Shown: positions 9,296-16,615 of the stretch, in pieces
How the letters are laid out: each line of letters begins with the position of its first letter
How positions within the stretch are numbered: the stretch's first letter is position 1
Source of the DNA: UBA5543 sp964464965
GTDB taxonomy: Bacteria > Bacteroidota > Bacteroidia > Chitinophagales > Chitinophagaceae
NCBI GenBank assembly: GCA_964464965.1
Contig: CAYXHM010000004.1
Span: 248,001-312,000, forward strand
Length of the DNA stretch: 64,000 bases
Reading direction: 5' to 3'
Program-made: the position numbers and the translations under genes
Notes under the pieces: model-generated
What the model was told of the DNA's origin: nothing
The model's input: the letters and a program-made list of their open reading frames with translations, nothing else
Databases searched by the model: none

Positions 9296-9325
9296 CCCTC
9301 TCTGAGAGGGGTTGGGGTGTGTCCA
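9296..9325. repeat. REP-like hairpin, copy 1
   Basis: A 7-bp perfect stem (CCCCTCT, loop CTG, AGAGGGG) followed by a TTGGGGTGTG tail. The layout and tail resemble the sequence at 24731-24760 (hairpin, then CTTGGGTGAG). This is the form of REP sequences mobilised by IS200-like RAYT transposases in other bacteria; no RAYT gene is in this window. Confidence 0.55.
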
Positions 9326-9427
9326 CTCGTGTAGTACAGATATTGAGGTGACATAGTGCAGAACAACTATTAAGCATCGTTGTGTCACTCACTGCATCGT
9401 TCGGAGCGCTGTTGGGCTGTTCCTTTT

Positions 9428-9458
9428 TGTAGCAGTGTAGCAATGCTACACTGCTACA
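9428..9458. repeat. GTAGCA palindromic repeat, copy 2 (perfect palindrome)
   Basis: Perfect 15-bp arms (9428-9442 and 9444-9458) around a single A. Each arm holds two TGTAGCA-type units. It is the best-preserved copy of the family and can form a cruciform or a long RNA hairpin. It is not followed by a T-run, so it is not a standard terminator. Confidence 0.88.
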
Positions 9459-9475
9459 CCTGCGAAATTATCAAC

Positions 9476-9623
9476 CCCCTCCTTACGAAGGAGGGGAGAA
9501 TGGCTGTTGTCCGAAGGACAGGAAAGCCATTCGGGGAGGTGTACTCGCGAGAGTTTACCTCCCTGGTCGCGCTACTTCTGTCTGAGACAGACCGCGCAAC
9601 ATCCCCTCCTTCGTAAAGAGGGG
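9476..9623. mobile_element. MITE-like element with 22-bp inverted ends and three internal hairpins
   Basis: A 148-bp non-coding element. The ends are 22-bp inverted repeats with one mismatch (9476-9497 and 9602-9623; the inner 15 bp are perfect). Between them are three successive hairpins: 9499-9531 (AATGGCT/AGCCATT with an inner TGTCC-GAA-GGACA), 9534-9563 (GGGAGGT/ACCTCCC with an inner ACTC-GCGA-GAGT), and 9577-9591 (TCTGTCT-G-AGACAGA). Folded, it would look like a cloverleaf. The inverted ends and size fit a miniature transposable element; a structured RNA or integration site is the alternative. No target-site duplication was recognised. Confidence 0.6.
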
Positions 9624-9643
9624 AATTATTTAAGTTGTGATTT

Positions 9644-9666
9644 TGTAGCAGTGCTACGGTGCTACA
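9644..9666. repeat. GTAGCA palindromic repeat, copy 3
   Basis: TGTAGCA followed by GTGCTAC and TGCTACA units. It sits 75 nt before the orphan gene at 9741, mirroring copies 4 and 5 just after that gene. Confidence 0.75.
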
Positions 9667-9740
9667 CTTGAGTAGCGTAATTATGTTAGCTTTAAAAATT
9701 ACATAATTCATTATATATTTATGCAAATCACTAAATTGTC

Positions 9741-10604
9741 ATGAAGGAAAACTTAACAGAGGTATTTAATAATATAAAAGAAAGAGTTTCTAATCCCTTG
9801 ATTTTTTCTTTTGCTTGTGCATGGTTGATAATTAACTGGCAAGTCACGTTAAGTTTATTTGTTGATATTAAACAAGTAGAAAAGGAAGGGGCTAACACCA
9901 TATTTACATTTATTAATCAACGAAATAGAATCAATAATTTTTTGTGGCAACCTTTAACGGTCGCAGTTGGGTATACATTGCTTATGCCCGTAATAAGAAA
10001 CCTGATTAAGGCATTAAATTCCTGGGCACATAAATGGGGGGAGAATTGGAATTTAAAGATTTTAAAAGGGAGTAGTGTTAGTTTGAGTAAATATCTCAAA
10101 TTAAGAGATAACTATGAGACACGGAGTAAATATCTAGAAGAAATTATTAGTAAGGAGAATGTTTTTGCGGAAGAATTAACCAGATTAAGAAACGAAAGAA
10201 TTGACTCCGATACTCAATTAATAGGTCTTCGTAGGGAAGTTGTTGAACGCGATCAGTTGATAAGCCAATTTACTGATATTAATCTTATTAATGGAAGATG
10301 GGAAAACACATATACAATAGAAGGTAGGGATAGTGAAAAAGAAGAGGTTATTATTGATGGTGATAGATATTATACCATTGGCGCATTTGGAGAACGGTAT
10401 TTAAAATTCCATATTGTAAATTTTTCATACGACAATAGGAATGGAAATGTTTTTTTTATTAAGATGTTGAGTAGTGATGAAAAGGCTGTTCGCCCTCCAA
10501 ATGAATATTTTAGTATTAATCAATTACGATTTGAAAATGATGATTTAATGGTAGGGCGTGAGAATCTTACGACTAGGATAGCTTATAAACGGCTTGCGAA
10601 TTGA
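9741..10604 (+). CDS. orphan membrane protein with coiled coil
   Basis: 287 aa, family not recognised. Two membrane segments are visible near residues 19-41 (LIFSFACAWLIINW) and 67-86 (LTVAVGYTLLMPVI). They are followed by a long charged helical stretch at about 110-185 that looks like a coiled coil (EELTRLRNERIDSDTQLIGL). A C-terminal, probably beta-rich domain at about 190-285 follows, with GRWENTYTIEG and YYTIGAFGERYLKF. The gene is clearly more AT-rich than dnaE next to it, and it is bracketed by GTAGCA repeats (9644-9666 and 10637-10728), which suggests acquired DNA. The start ATG is preceded by AT-rich sequence without a Shine-Dalgarno. No function is proposed. Confidence 0.78.
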   Translation: MKENLTEVFNNIKERVSNPLIFSFACAWLIINWQVTLSLFVDIKQVEKEGANTIFTFINQRNRINNFLWQPLTVAVGYTLLMPVIRNLIKALNSWAHKWGENWNLKILKGSSVSLSKYLKLRDNYETRSKYLEEIISKENVFAEELTRLRNERIDSDTQLIGLRREVVERDQLISQFTDINLINGRWENTYTIEGRDSEKEEVIIDGDRYYTIGAFGERYLKFHIVNFSYDNRNGNVFFIKMLSSDEKAVRPPNEYFSINQLRFENDDLMVGRENLTTRIAYKRLAN

Positions 10605-10636
10605 GTTGTCCCTCGTATGACATGACGTTTTCAAAC

Positions 10637-10668
10637 TGTAGCACCGTAGCACTGCTACACCTGCTACA
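10637..10668. repeat. GTAGCA palindromic repeat, copy 4
   Basis: Four alternating heptamer units (TGTAGCA, CGTAGCA, TGCTACA, TGCTACA). It is the first half of a 60-bp tandem arrangement with copy 5: the AAACTGTAGC start recurs exactly 60 nt later. Confidence 0.82.
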
Positions 10669-10696
10669 AAATCTACATAGCTCATCTGAATGAAAC

Positions 10697-10728
10697 TGTA
10701 GCGCCGTAGCACTGCTACACTTGCTACA
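10697..10728. repeat. GTAGCA palindromic repeat, copy 5
   Basis: Nearly identical to copy 4 (differences at two or three positions) and 60 nt downstream of it. The two copies fill the space between the orphan gene and the methyltransferase. Confidence 0.82.
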
Positions 10729-10829
10729 AGATACCACTTCACATTACAGGTTTCACTTTCAAATGATGAATAAATAAAATATGGACAAACGACCACCGTA
10801 GACAAAAACCACCAATCAAAAACATTCTG

Positions 10830-11576
10830 TTATTTATCAATATATCCAGCCGTCATAAATATGGGGAAAGTCACTATGCGTTCCTGCTTACCCCATACAG
10901 ATAACAATTTTTCCTTTATGAGGTCAACCGGGTTTGTATTGTTCTTTTTTATATAGTGTTGCACTGCCGACCATGTGTTAAGATAACCTATCATGTGTTC
11001 TGCCTTCCACGGGTAGCTGATGCTGAAATCCGGGCAGGGTAGTAACGCAAAAGGGAAGGGGATAGAATTGTATTTATTGTCTATGTGTTTCCTTTCCTCG
11101 TCCCAATACGGTCCTGTCACATTCGTATAAAAATCATCCGTCAGGCTATCTATCTCCTCGCTTATCCGCAGCAGGCTATAGCCCCATGCAGCGAACAAAG
11201 CACCCGTTTTTGCCACCTTGTACATTTGTTCAAAGTAGTTTTTATGGTCAAACCAGTGCAAAGCCTGGGCTACGGTTATGAGGTCAAAACTATTAGCAGG
11301 AAAGGAGGGCTGCTCCGCTTTTTCTACCGAGTACTGAATATTGGGTGCTTTATACGAATTTTCTAACTGGCTGATACTGATGTCTATAGCATTTACCAGT
11401 TCAAATTTTTCTGAAAGCTTTGCTGCTGCCTGGCCGTTGCCTGTAGCGCAGTCTAAGGCCCTGCCAAAATGTCTGCAATGGGTATATAGCCACTCGAACA
11501 AGGCATCAGGATAGCCCGGCCTGTAGTGGGCATAAATGTCTGCCTGTGCAGAGAAGTTATCCTTTATATCTTTCAT
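10830..11576 (-). CDS. class I SAM-dependent methyltransferase
   Basis: 248 aa from the ATG at 11576 (MKDIKDNFSAQADIYAHYRP, a typical family start; the frame remains open further upstream). The SAM-binding motif I is ALDCATGNGQAAAKL, followed by motif II (VNAIDIS) and the post-motif FDLITVAQALHWFD. This pattern belongs to the Methyltransf_11 group that includes yeast trans-aconitate methyltransferase-like proteins. Substrate not predictable. It is divergent from the DUF4375 gene with only 29 bp between starts, so the two probably share a control region. Confidence 0.88.
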   Translation of the reverse strand: MKDIKDNFSAQADIYAHYRPGYPDALFEWLYTHCRHFGRALDCATGNGQAAAKLSEKFELVNAIDISISQLENSYKAPNIQYSVEKAEQPSFPANSFDLITVAQALHWFDHKNYFEQMYKVAKTGALFAAWGYSLLRISEEIDSLTDDFYTNVTGPYWDEERKHIDNKYNSIPFPFALLPCPDFSISYPWKAEHMIGYLNTWSAVQHYIKKNNTNPVDLIKEKLLSVWGKQERIVTFPIFMTAGYIDK

Positions 11577-11605
11577 ACTTTTACAAAAATAACAGAACCA
11601 TTTAC

Positions 11606-12121
11606 ATGACTGATAAATTTTTACCACATATAGAACTGGGCCAGCTTAAACAAGCACAGTCGGGAGGCGACCCCAACGCATATTACGATTTATTATGCCA
11701 ACCCCTGCACGAGGAGCTGTACCGCCGGCAGGATTTTGCCTTTTTCGATGAACTGAATGATATGCAGCAGATGCTGATATGTTATGATTATATACAGAAC
11801 AACGTACTACAGGGCGGGTTTATACAACTGATACAGAACGGATATGTAAATATGTTGCTTCCTATGCCCGAATGGCTGGGCACGATAGGGGACAAGCACA
11901 TGGCCCAACTACTGGCCGAGGCCCTGAAAGCCTATGTGGACCATAAGGATATATTAGATAAAGAAACAACTGTGGAGGAATTTGCTGCACTTTACAATAA
12001 GCTTCCTGTTTTCCACGCTTTAGACAATCAGTTCCAAACGCTTCATCCTCAAACAATTAACCATATTCTTGCGTATGCAACAATACACATACACGAGTTT
12101 GCAAATATAGCAGGGCAGTAA
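11606..12121 (+). CDS. DUF4375 / DMP19-like protein
   Basis: 171 aa, cytoplasmic and all-helical in look. The central block QQMLICYDYIQNNVLQGGFIQLIQNGY is characteristic of DUF4375, the family that includes the neisserial DNA-mimic protein DMP19. In that protein a surface of acidic residues mimics DNA; here the C-terminal part is acidic in places (DHKDILDKETTVEEF), but whether mimicry applies is inference only. The ATG at 11606 was chosen over an upstream non-ATG start because it starts directly at the conserved region. Confidence 0.8.
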   Translation: MTDKFLPHIELGQLKQAQSGGDPNAYYDLLCQPLHEELYRRQDFAFFDELNDMQQMLICYDYIQNNVLQGGFIQLIQNGYVNMLLPMPEWLGTIGDKHMAQLLAEALKAYVDHKDILDKETTVEEFAALYNKLPVFHALDNQFQTLHPQTINHILAYATIHIHEFANIAGQ

Positions 12122-12141
12122 TGTATAACTGTTTCCATGGG

Positions 12142-12190
12142 TTGAATTCTGATTATAAAAATGTTTAAATTATAAACAATCAGATTTGAA
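12142..12190. repeat. nested inverted repeat
   Basis: Outer arms of 13 nt (about 12142-12154 and 12178-12190, 11 of 13 pairing) enclose a perfect inner stem TGTTTA/TAAACA (12162-12167 and 12173-12178). It is AT-rich and lies between the DUF4375 and PAS genes. It could be a weak terminator or an operator. Confidence 0.45.
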
Positions 12191-12223
12191 TTATGTATTA
12201 GTATAGCATAGTATTATACTGTG

Positions 12224-13438
12224 ATGATTGAATACATGAAGAACAGCTATAAACGTTATATAACCTTCACCCAGAAGTGGACTAAACACATTAATACGGA
12301 AACAGATGCTATGGCCCATGCCTGCAATAGCCTGTTTGCACAGATACTTACCTACTTCCTTCCGCTAAGCGTAATAGCCGTTGTGCCCGGCATTATTATG
12401 TCTTTAGTTACGGGTTTGTACCTGCTGGCCGCTGTTGATGCACTCGCTTTCCTTTTTATTGCATATATCATACTATACAAAAACTTAAATATCAATACCC
12501 GTAAAGTATTGTTTATTGCAGTGATATACCTGCTGGGTATCACGCTGCAGTATTACCTGGGCTCATTCGGGCCGGCTATGTTGTATTTTTTAATGGGTAC
12601 TTTCTTCACGGCATTGATATTCCCCGGGTACAAAGCCTATTGGACAGTGCTTGTAAATATCCTTATATGTATAGCATTTACATTATTCTACTATAACACA
12701 GCCCCTGGAAACGGTGGAGTTATATATTCTGCATCGTCATGGATAGCCGTTTCTTCCAACCTTATAATATTGAGCCTGCTGGTGGCCATATTGTTGCCAC
12801 GCCTGTTTTACAAACTGAAGGGGAGTTATGAGCAGTTTGAAATAGTTTCTAAAGCCACAAGCGATACCTTTTGGGACTGGGACATACTTAACGATAAAAT
12901 GAAATTTAACAACGGTATAACCGGCATGTTCGGCTATCCGCAGTCCGAAATAGAACCAACACAAAAATGGTGGAATGATAAAATTCACCCTGGAGATGTA
13001 GAAAGGGTTGTGCAGGGGTTTACAACATTCTTCGCAAACGGGCATAGCTCACTACAGTTGGAATACCGTTTTTTGTGCGCAGATGGAAGTTATAAATATA
13101 TATTAAACAGGGCTACAGTGGTGCTTGACTCCGACGGACGGCCTATAAGAATGATAGGGGTGATACAGGATATAAGTAAAGTGCGTAATTATATACTGGC
13201 TATCGAGGAGCAAAATACAAAGCTGCGCGAAATATCATGGATACAATCGCACAAGGTACGCCGCCCGGTTGCCACCATTTTAGGGCTTGCACCATTGCTT
13301 CATTACAACGATGCTACAATAAAGGACAACAAAAAAATTATAGATGGCATCACTCAGTCCTGCGCAGAGTTGGATAATATCATTAAAGAAATAACCGATT
13401 TCACAAAGACTATCGACGATATTAAGCCCGGACAATAA
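12224..13438 (+). CDS. membrane PAS protein with histidine box but no kinase ATPase domain
   Basis: 404 aa. Five or six membrane helices fill residues 40-200. A PAS/PAC domain follows at about 205-325 (SDTFWDWDILNDKMKFN at its start, LEYRFLCADGSYKYI in the middle, MIGVIQDIS at its end). The C-terminal 75 residues form a HisKA-like helical pair with the H-box IQSHKVRRPVATILGL, His at residue 343. The protein then stops: there is no HATPase_c domain and no N, G1 or G2 box. It may be a phospho-acceptor for another kinase, a decoy, or a dimeric sensor. A GTG at 12221 and an ATG at 12236 are other possible starts. Confidence 0.85.
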   Translation: MIEYMKNSYKRYITFTQKWTKHINTETDAMAHACNSLFAQILTYFLPLSVIAVVPGIIMSLVTGLYLLAAVDALAFLFIAYIILYKNLNINTRKVLFIAVIYLLGITLQYYLGSFGPAMLYFLMGTFFTALIFPGYKAYWTVLVNILICIAFTLFYYNTAPGNGGVIYSASSWIAVSSNLIILSLLVAILLPRLFYKLKGSYEQFEIVSKATSDTFWDWDILNDKMKFNNGITGMFGYPQSEIEPTQKWWNDKIHPGDVERVVQGFTTFFANGHSSLQLEYRFLCADGSYKYILNRATVVLDSDGRPIRMIGVIQDISKVRNYILAIEEQNTKLREISWIQSHKVRRPVATILGLAPLLHYNDATIKDNKKIIDGITQSCAELDNIIKEITDFTKTIDDIKPGQ

Positions 13439-13497
13439 ACCCATCGTTTTTAACACTTTACCTAATGGCCTAATACGTATTGCCGCATTCTTTTACG

Positions 13498-13505
13498 TAC
13501 CTTTG
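13498..13505 (+). promoter_or_regulatory. possible -7 promoter box (TAnnTTTG)
   Basis: TACCTTTG, 66 nt upstream of the ABC-F start. A TTG at 13480 is closer than the usual spacing, so only the -7 element is supported. Confidence 0.35.
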
Positions 13506-13571
13506 CACTTCTTTAAAAATCCCCGGTATATAATTGGGATTTGGGATTTAAAATTTGAATTTTCGTTTATC

Positions 13572-15203
13572 ATGTTAAGTGTTTCTAATTTATCGCTCCG
13601 GTACGGCAAAAGGATATTGTTTGAAGATGTAAACATCCGTTTTACAGAGGGGAATTGCTATGGTATCATTGGTGCCAACGGGGCAGGAAAATCTACTTTC
13701 CTTAAAATACTGTCGGGGGATATAGACCCCACTACCGGCAAGGTTGAAATATCAAAAGGGCAGCGTATGAGCGTACTGTCACAAGACCACTATGCTTTTG
13801 ATGAAAATACCGTGCTGGAAACCATATTAATAGGTAATGCTCCTTTATATAAGATAATGAAGGAGAAAGACGCCATATATGCCAAAGAAGACTTTAGCGA
13901 AGAAGACGGGCTGAAGGCGGGTGAACTGGAAGGCCTGTTTGCAGAAATGGATGGCTGGAATGCTGAAAGCGATGCGGCAACACTGCTGAGCAACCTGGGT
14001 ATAAAAGAAGACCTGCACTACAAGCTGATGAAAGAGCTGGATGGTAACCAGAAGGTGAGGGTACTGCTTGCGCAGGCACTGTTTGGCAACCCCGACATAC
14101 TGCTGCTGGATGAGCCTACCAACGATCTGGACCTGGAAACCATAGCCTGGCTGGAAAACTTCCTGGCAGATTATGATAAGATAGTACTGGTTGTATCTCA
14201 CGATCGTCACTTTCTGGATGCGGTGTGTACACACGTTGCGGATATCGACTTTGGTAAGATCAGCATCTTTACCGGTAACTACTCGTTCTGGTACGAGAGT
14301 AGCCAGCTGTTGCTGAAACAACGCACAGACTCTAATAAGAAAGCGGAAGATAAGATAAGGGAGCTGAAAGAGTTCATAGCCCGTTTCTCTGCCAACGCCT
14401 CTAAATCTAAACAGGCTACCAGCCGTAAAAAAGCACTGGACAAAATTAACCTGGACGATATGGTTGCGTCTAACCGTAAGTACCCGGCCATACTCTTTAA
14501 CAACCAGGTGCGCGATGCCGGAGACCAGGTGCTGGAGGTAAATAAGCTGGGCAAGTCTGACCACGGCGAGGTATATTTCAAAGACATAACTTTTGACGTA
14601 AAGCGTGGGCAAAAGATAGCTATCATTTCTGATAACAGCTTGGCTACCACGGCTTTCTATAAAATACTTGCAGGAGAAGATGAAACTTTTGAGGGGAGTT
14701 ACAAATGGGGTATAACTATTACACCTACCTACCTGCCTGCTGATAATACTGAATACTTTGAAGGCAAAGACCTGAACCTGGTTGACTGGTTGAGGCAGTA
14801 TTCTGAAGAGAAGGACGAGACCTTTATACGTGGTTTCCTGGGCAGGATGTTATTCTCCGGTGAGGAGACATTAAAGAAATGTACGGTACTAAGCGGGGGA
14901 GAGAAGATGCGTTGTATGATGAGCCGCATGATGATGCTGAAAGGCAACGTACTGATGCTGGATGAACCCACCAACCACCTTGACCTGGAAAGTATCACCG
15001 CGCTGAACAATGGCATGAAAGATTTTAAGGGTACCATACTGTTCACCACGCGAGATCATGAACTGGCGCAGACAGTTGCAGACAGGGTTTTAGAACTGAC
15101 ACCTAACGGGCTGATTGACAGGGAGATGAGCTTTGATGATTACAGGAATGATGAAAGGGTAAAAACGCTGAGGGCAGAGATGACCGGCCAGGCTGTGAGC
15201 TAA
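13572..15203 (+). CDS. ABC-F family ATPase with one degenerate ATP site
   Basis: 543 aa from ATG 13572 (MLSVSNLSLRYGKRILFEDV). Two ABC domains sit in tandem with a charged linker at about residues 240-310 and no membrane segments, as in ribosome-associated ABC-F proteins (EttA/YbiT/Uup type). Domain 1 has an intact Walker A (GANGAGKST, residues 34-42) but a degenerate signature (LDGNQ, 156-160). Domain 2 has an intact signature (LSGGE, 440-444) but its Walker A is lost (ISDNSLATTAF, about 352-362). Both Walker B motifs are intact (LLLDEPTNDLD, LMLDEPTNHLD). By the head-to-tail dimer rule, one composite ATP site is complete and the other is not. Likely role: translation factor or antibiotic resistance, by family. 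Confidence 0.93.
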   Translation: MLSVSNLSLRYGKRILFEDVNIRFTEGNCYGIIGANGAGKSTFLKILSGDIDPTTGKVEISKGQRMSVLSQDHYAFDENTVLETILIGNAPLYKIMKEKDAIYAKEDFSEEDGLKAGELEGLFAEMDGWNAESDAATLLSNLGIKEDLHYKLMKELDGNQKVRVLLAQALFGNPDILLLDEPTNDLDLETIAWLENFLADYDKIVLVVSHDRHFLDAVCTHVADIDFGKISIFTGNYSFWYESSQLLLKQRTDSNKKAEDKIRELKEFIARFSANASKSKQATSRKKALDKINLDDMVASNRKYPAILFNNQVRDAGDQVLEVNKLGKSDHGEVYFKDITFDVKRGQKIAIISDNSLATTAFYKILAGEDETFEGSYKWGITITPTYLPADNTEYFEGKDLNLVDWLRQYSEEKDETFIRGFLGRMLFSGEETLKKCTVLSGGEKMRCMMSRMMMLKGNVLMLDEPTNHLDLESITALNNGMKDFKGTILFTTRDHELAQTVADRVLELTPNGLIDREMSFDDYRNDERVKTLRAEMTGQAVS

Positions 15204-15519
15204 ACATTATATGCTTTTCTATAGCTTGGTAGGCTGTAATATATTTTTTATCTATAATGTGCCTTTCGGGGCACATTGTTGTTATATTTACATATCAGTG
15301 ACATTGTTGAAACTTATCATCCTATCATCTATATGTGGCATGGCATTATTTGATTGACGTCGATTGGAAATTCACATCCCCCGGAATAGAGAGCGTAAGC
15401 AAGTAAAACTAAACCATAGTAGATACACAACTGTTGCGCATTAATATAATTTGCTCCTTTTTTTAGAGAGAGTTGAAGAGGATATTTATCTATTACAAAC
15501 CGGAAAAACGTGCCGTTTT
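15204..15519. other. intergenic region after ABC-F gene
   Basis: 316 bp that holds the hairpin at 15256-15277. The frame in front of the next gene stays open from a TTG at 15451, so the next gene could start up to 69 nt earlier. Nothing else was recognised. Confidence 0.6.
15256..15277. terminator. hairpin after ABC-F gene
   Basis: Perfect 8-bp stem (AATGTGCC/GGCACATT, 15256-15263 and 15270-15277) with a 6-nt loop, 52 nt past the ABC-F stop. The tail GTTGTTATATTT is only moderately T-rich, so this is a likely but not canonical terminator. Confidence 0.5.
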
Positions 15520-15813
15520 ATGAAACTACATCAAAACAGGGTTGACAGATTCTCTGTCATAGCCAAAAAACTGGTGGACGACCATTCTGCCGAGTTATTC
15601 AGGGACAGCGTGCGGCTGTCTGACAATTACGATGTGTTCAACAACCATTTAGAAACACTGGGCCAGCAGCTGGAAGATTATGCCAAAGATTTCCTGAACA
15701 ATGCTAAGATCCAGAACGACCAGTTTAAGAATGACATCTGGAACACGTGCAGCAAGTACCTGGACTTATTTGCCAAGAAGAATGAGCCCGGCCAGTACAA
15801 CCAGTTTATTTAA
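15520..15813 (+). CDS. small helical protein of unknown function
   Basis: 97 aa from ATG 15520. Almost entirely charged amphipathic helix (VDRFSVIAKKLVDDHSAELF and the following LETLGQQLEDYAKDF), no signal peptide and no membrane segment, so probably cytoplasmic and oligomeric. Not a family I recognise. A TTG at 15451 would add 23 residues. It is followed 42 nt later by a good terminator, which supports it being transcribed. Confidence 0.65.
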   Translation: MKLHQNRVDRFSVIAKKLVDDHSAELFRDSVRLSDNYDVFNNHLETLGQQLEDYAKDFLNNAKIQNDQFKNDIWNTCSKYLDLFAKKNEPGQYNQFI

Positions 15814-15855
15814 AAAGAGAATACAGCGTAACTACAAAGAGGGTAACAGAACTGC

Positions 15856-15889
15856 GCATAGCTCCTTTAATCGGGGGCTATGCCTTTTT
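15856..15889 (+). terminator. rho-independent terminator
   Basis: 10-bp stem with one G-T pair (15856-15865 and 15874-15883, 8-nt loop) followed by TTTTT at 15885-15889. Confidence 0.82.
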
Positions 15890-16030
15890 ATGCCCGAACC
15901 CATATAGAGTATATCCCCTTTACCGTGTTATTTTCTATTTAACATAATATAAATTATAGAACAAATGCCACCGCACGGGGATTATGGAGCTAAATGTTAA
16001 TATGTATAACTTTAATCAGGGTGCGGCAGT

Positions 16031-16615
16031 TTATCTTTTTGAATCCTTATTTCGCACTTCTACATTTTGATTTCTCTTTAATAATCTGGTCTTCACTATG
16101 TATGTTATTATTGGCACTATTAGTGCAGCCAGCACTGAAAGGAGAATCGATACAAGTATACTACGGGTTACCGCATCTGAAACAAGGTAATCAAATCCCG
16201 CAATTCCTGCGGCAAGCGTACCAAGAACCAACGCAAGCGTTTGTATATCTTGCAATTGCTGCTTGCTGGTTTCTTTTCGTTGTCGGGTACAGTATCCGCC
16301 ATTTTGGATAAACATAGCACCCTTATGCGCTATCTTACATTGTTCTATTATGCCACCGTCTTTTGTTTCTATAAACTGTTCCCCGAGTAACTTGTCATAA
16401 ACGAAGTCAAATACATTAGAACTCACATCATATTTTTTCATGAAATATTTTATGACTGTCGCCTTGTATACCCATATTTCTTCTTTTTTACTAACTCTTA
16501 TATCGTGCCTTGTACCATCAACAAGCACTGCTTCTTTCCACTCGTCTTTAAGTGTTGCATTCTCATATAGGTTCAGTAATATGTAATCAAGCATTTCATT
16601 ATAGCTATAATTCAT
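16031..16615 (-). CDS. orphan protein with C-terminal membrane hairpin
   Basis: 194 aa from ATG 16615 (MNYSYNEMLDYILLNLY); an upstream alternative start would add 12 residues. The first 115 residues are soluble and look like a winged-helix-type fold (YKATVIKYFMKKYDVSSNVF, LGEQFIETKDGGIIE), ending in a glycine-rich turn. Two adjacent membrane helices follow at about 130-150 (LALVLGTLAAGIAGF) and 157-178 (SILVSILLSVLAALIVPIITY), then a basic tail. The order soluble domain-linker-two helices-basic tail is seen in many uncharacterised accessory membrane proteins. AT-rich. No function proposed. Confidence 0.75.
   Translation of the reverse strand: MNYSYNEMLDYILLNLYENATLKDEWKEAVLVDGTRHDIRVSKKEEIWVYKATVIKYFMKKYDVSSNVFDFVYDKLLGEQFIETKDGGIIEQCKIAHKGAMFIQNGGYCTRQRKETSKQQLQDIQTLALVLGTLAAGIAGFDYLVSDAVTRSILVSILLSVLAALIVPIITYIVKTRLLKRNQNVEVRNKDSKR

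Larger units (their letters stand above)
9189..9740. other. repeat-rich intergenic region between dnaE and an orphan gene
   Basis: 552 bp without a convincing gene. It holds the dnaE promoter, a short CAATGCGG-type direct repeat near 9232-9256, a REP-like hairpin, two GTAGCA palindromes and the MITE-like element. Open frames crossing it (for example 9380-9616 and 9454-9726) run through the inverted repeats and show no protein-like composition. Confidence 0.8.

Noticed and set aside
9380..9726. Open frames on both strands (about 78-90 codons) between dnaE and the orphan gene
   Set aside because: They run through the GTAGCA palindrome and the multi-hairpin element; amino-acid composition follows the inverted repeats and no start or family fits.
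5050..10728. The GTAGCA repeats as a CRISPR array
   Set aside because: Copies are kilobases apart or only 60 bp in pairs, no uniform spacers and no cas genes; they are dispersed palindromes.
13845..14612. A 255-codon minus-strand frame opposite the ABC-F gene
   Set aside because: Antisense shadow of a conserved two-domain ATPase.
15994..16311. A 105-codon plus-strand frame with hydrophobic stretches
   Set aside because: It lies opposite the 16031-16615 gene, whose soluble domain plus membrane hairpin is more protein-like; the hydrophobic runs are the complement of its helices.
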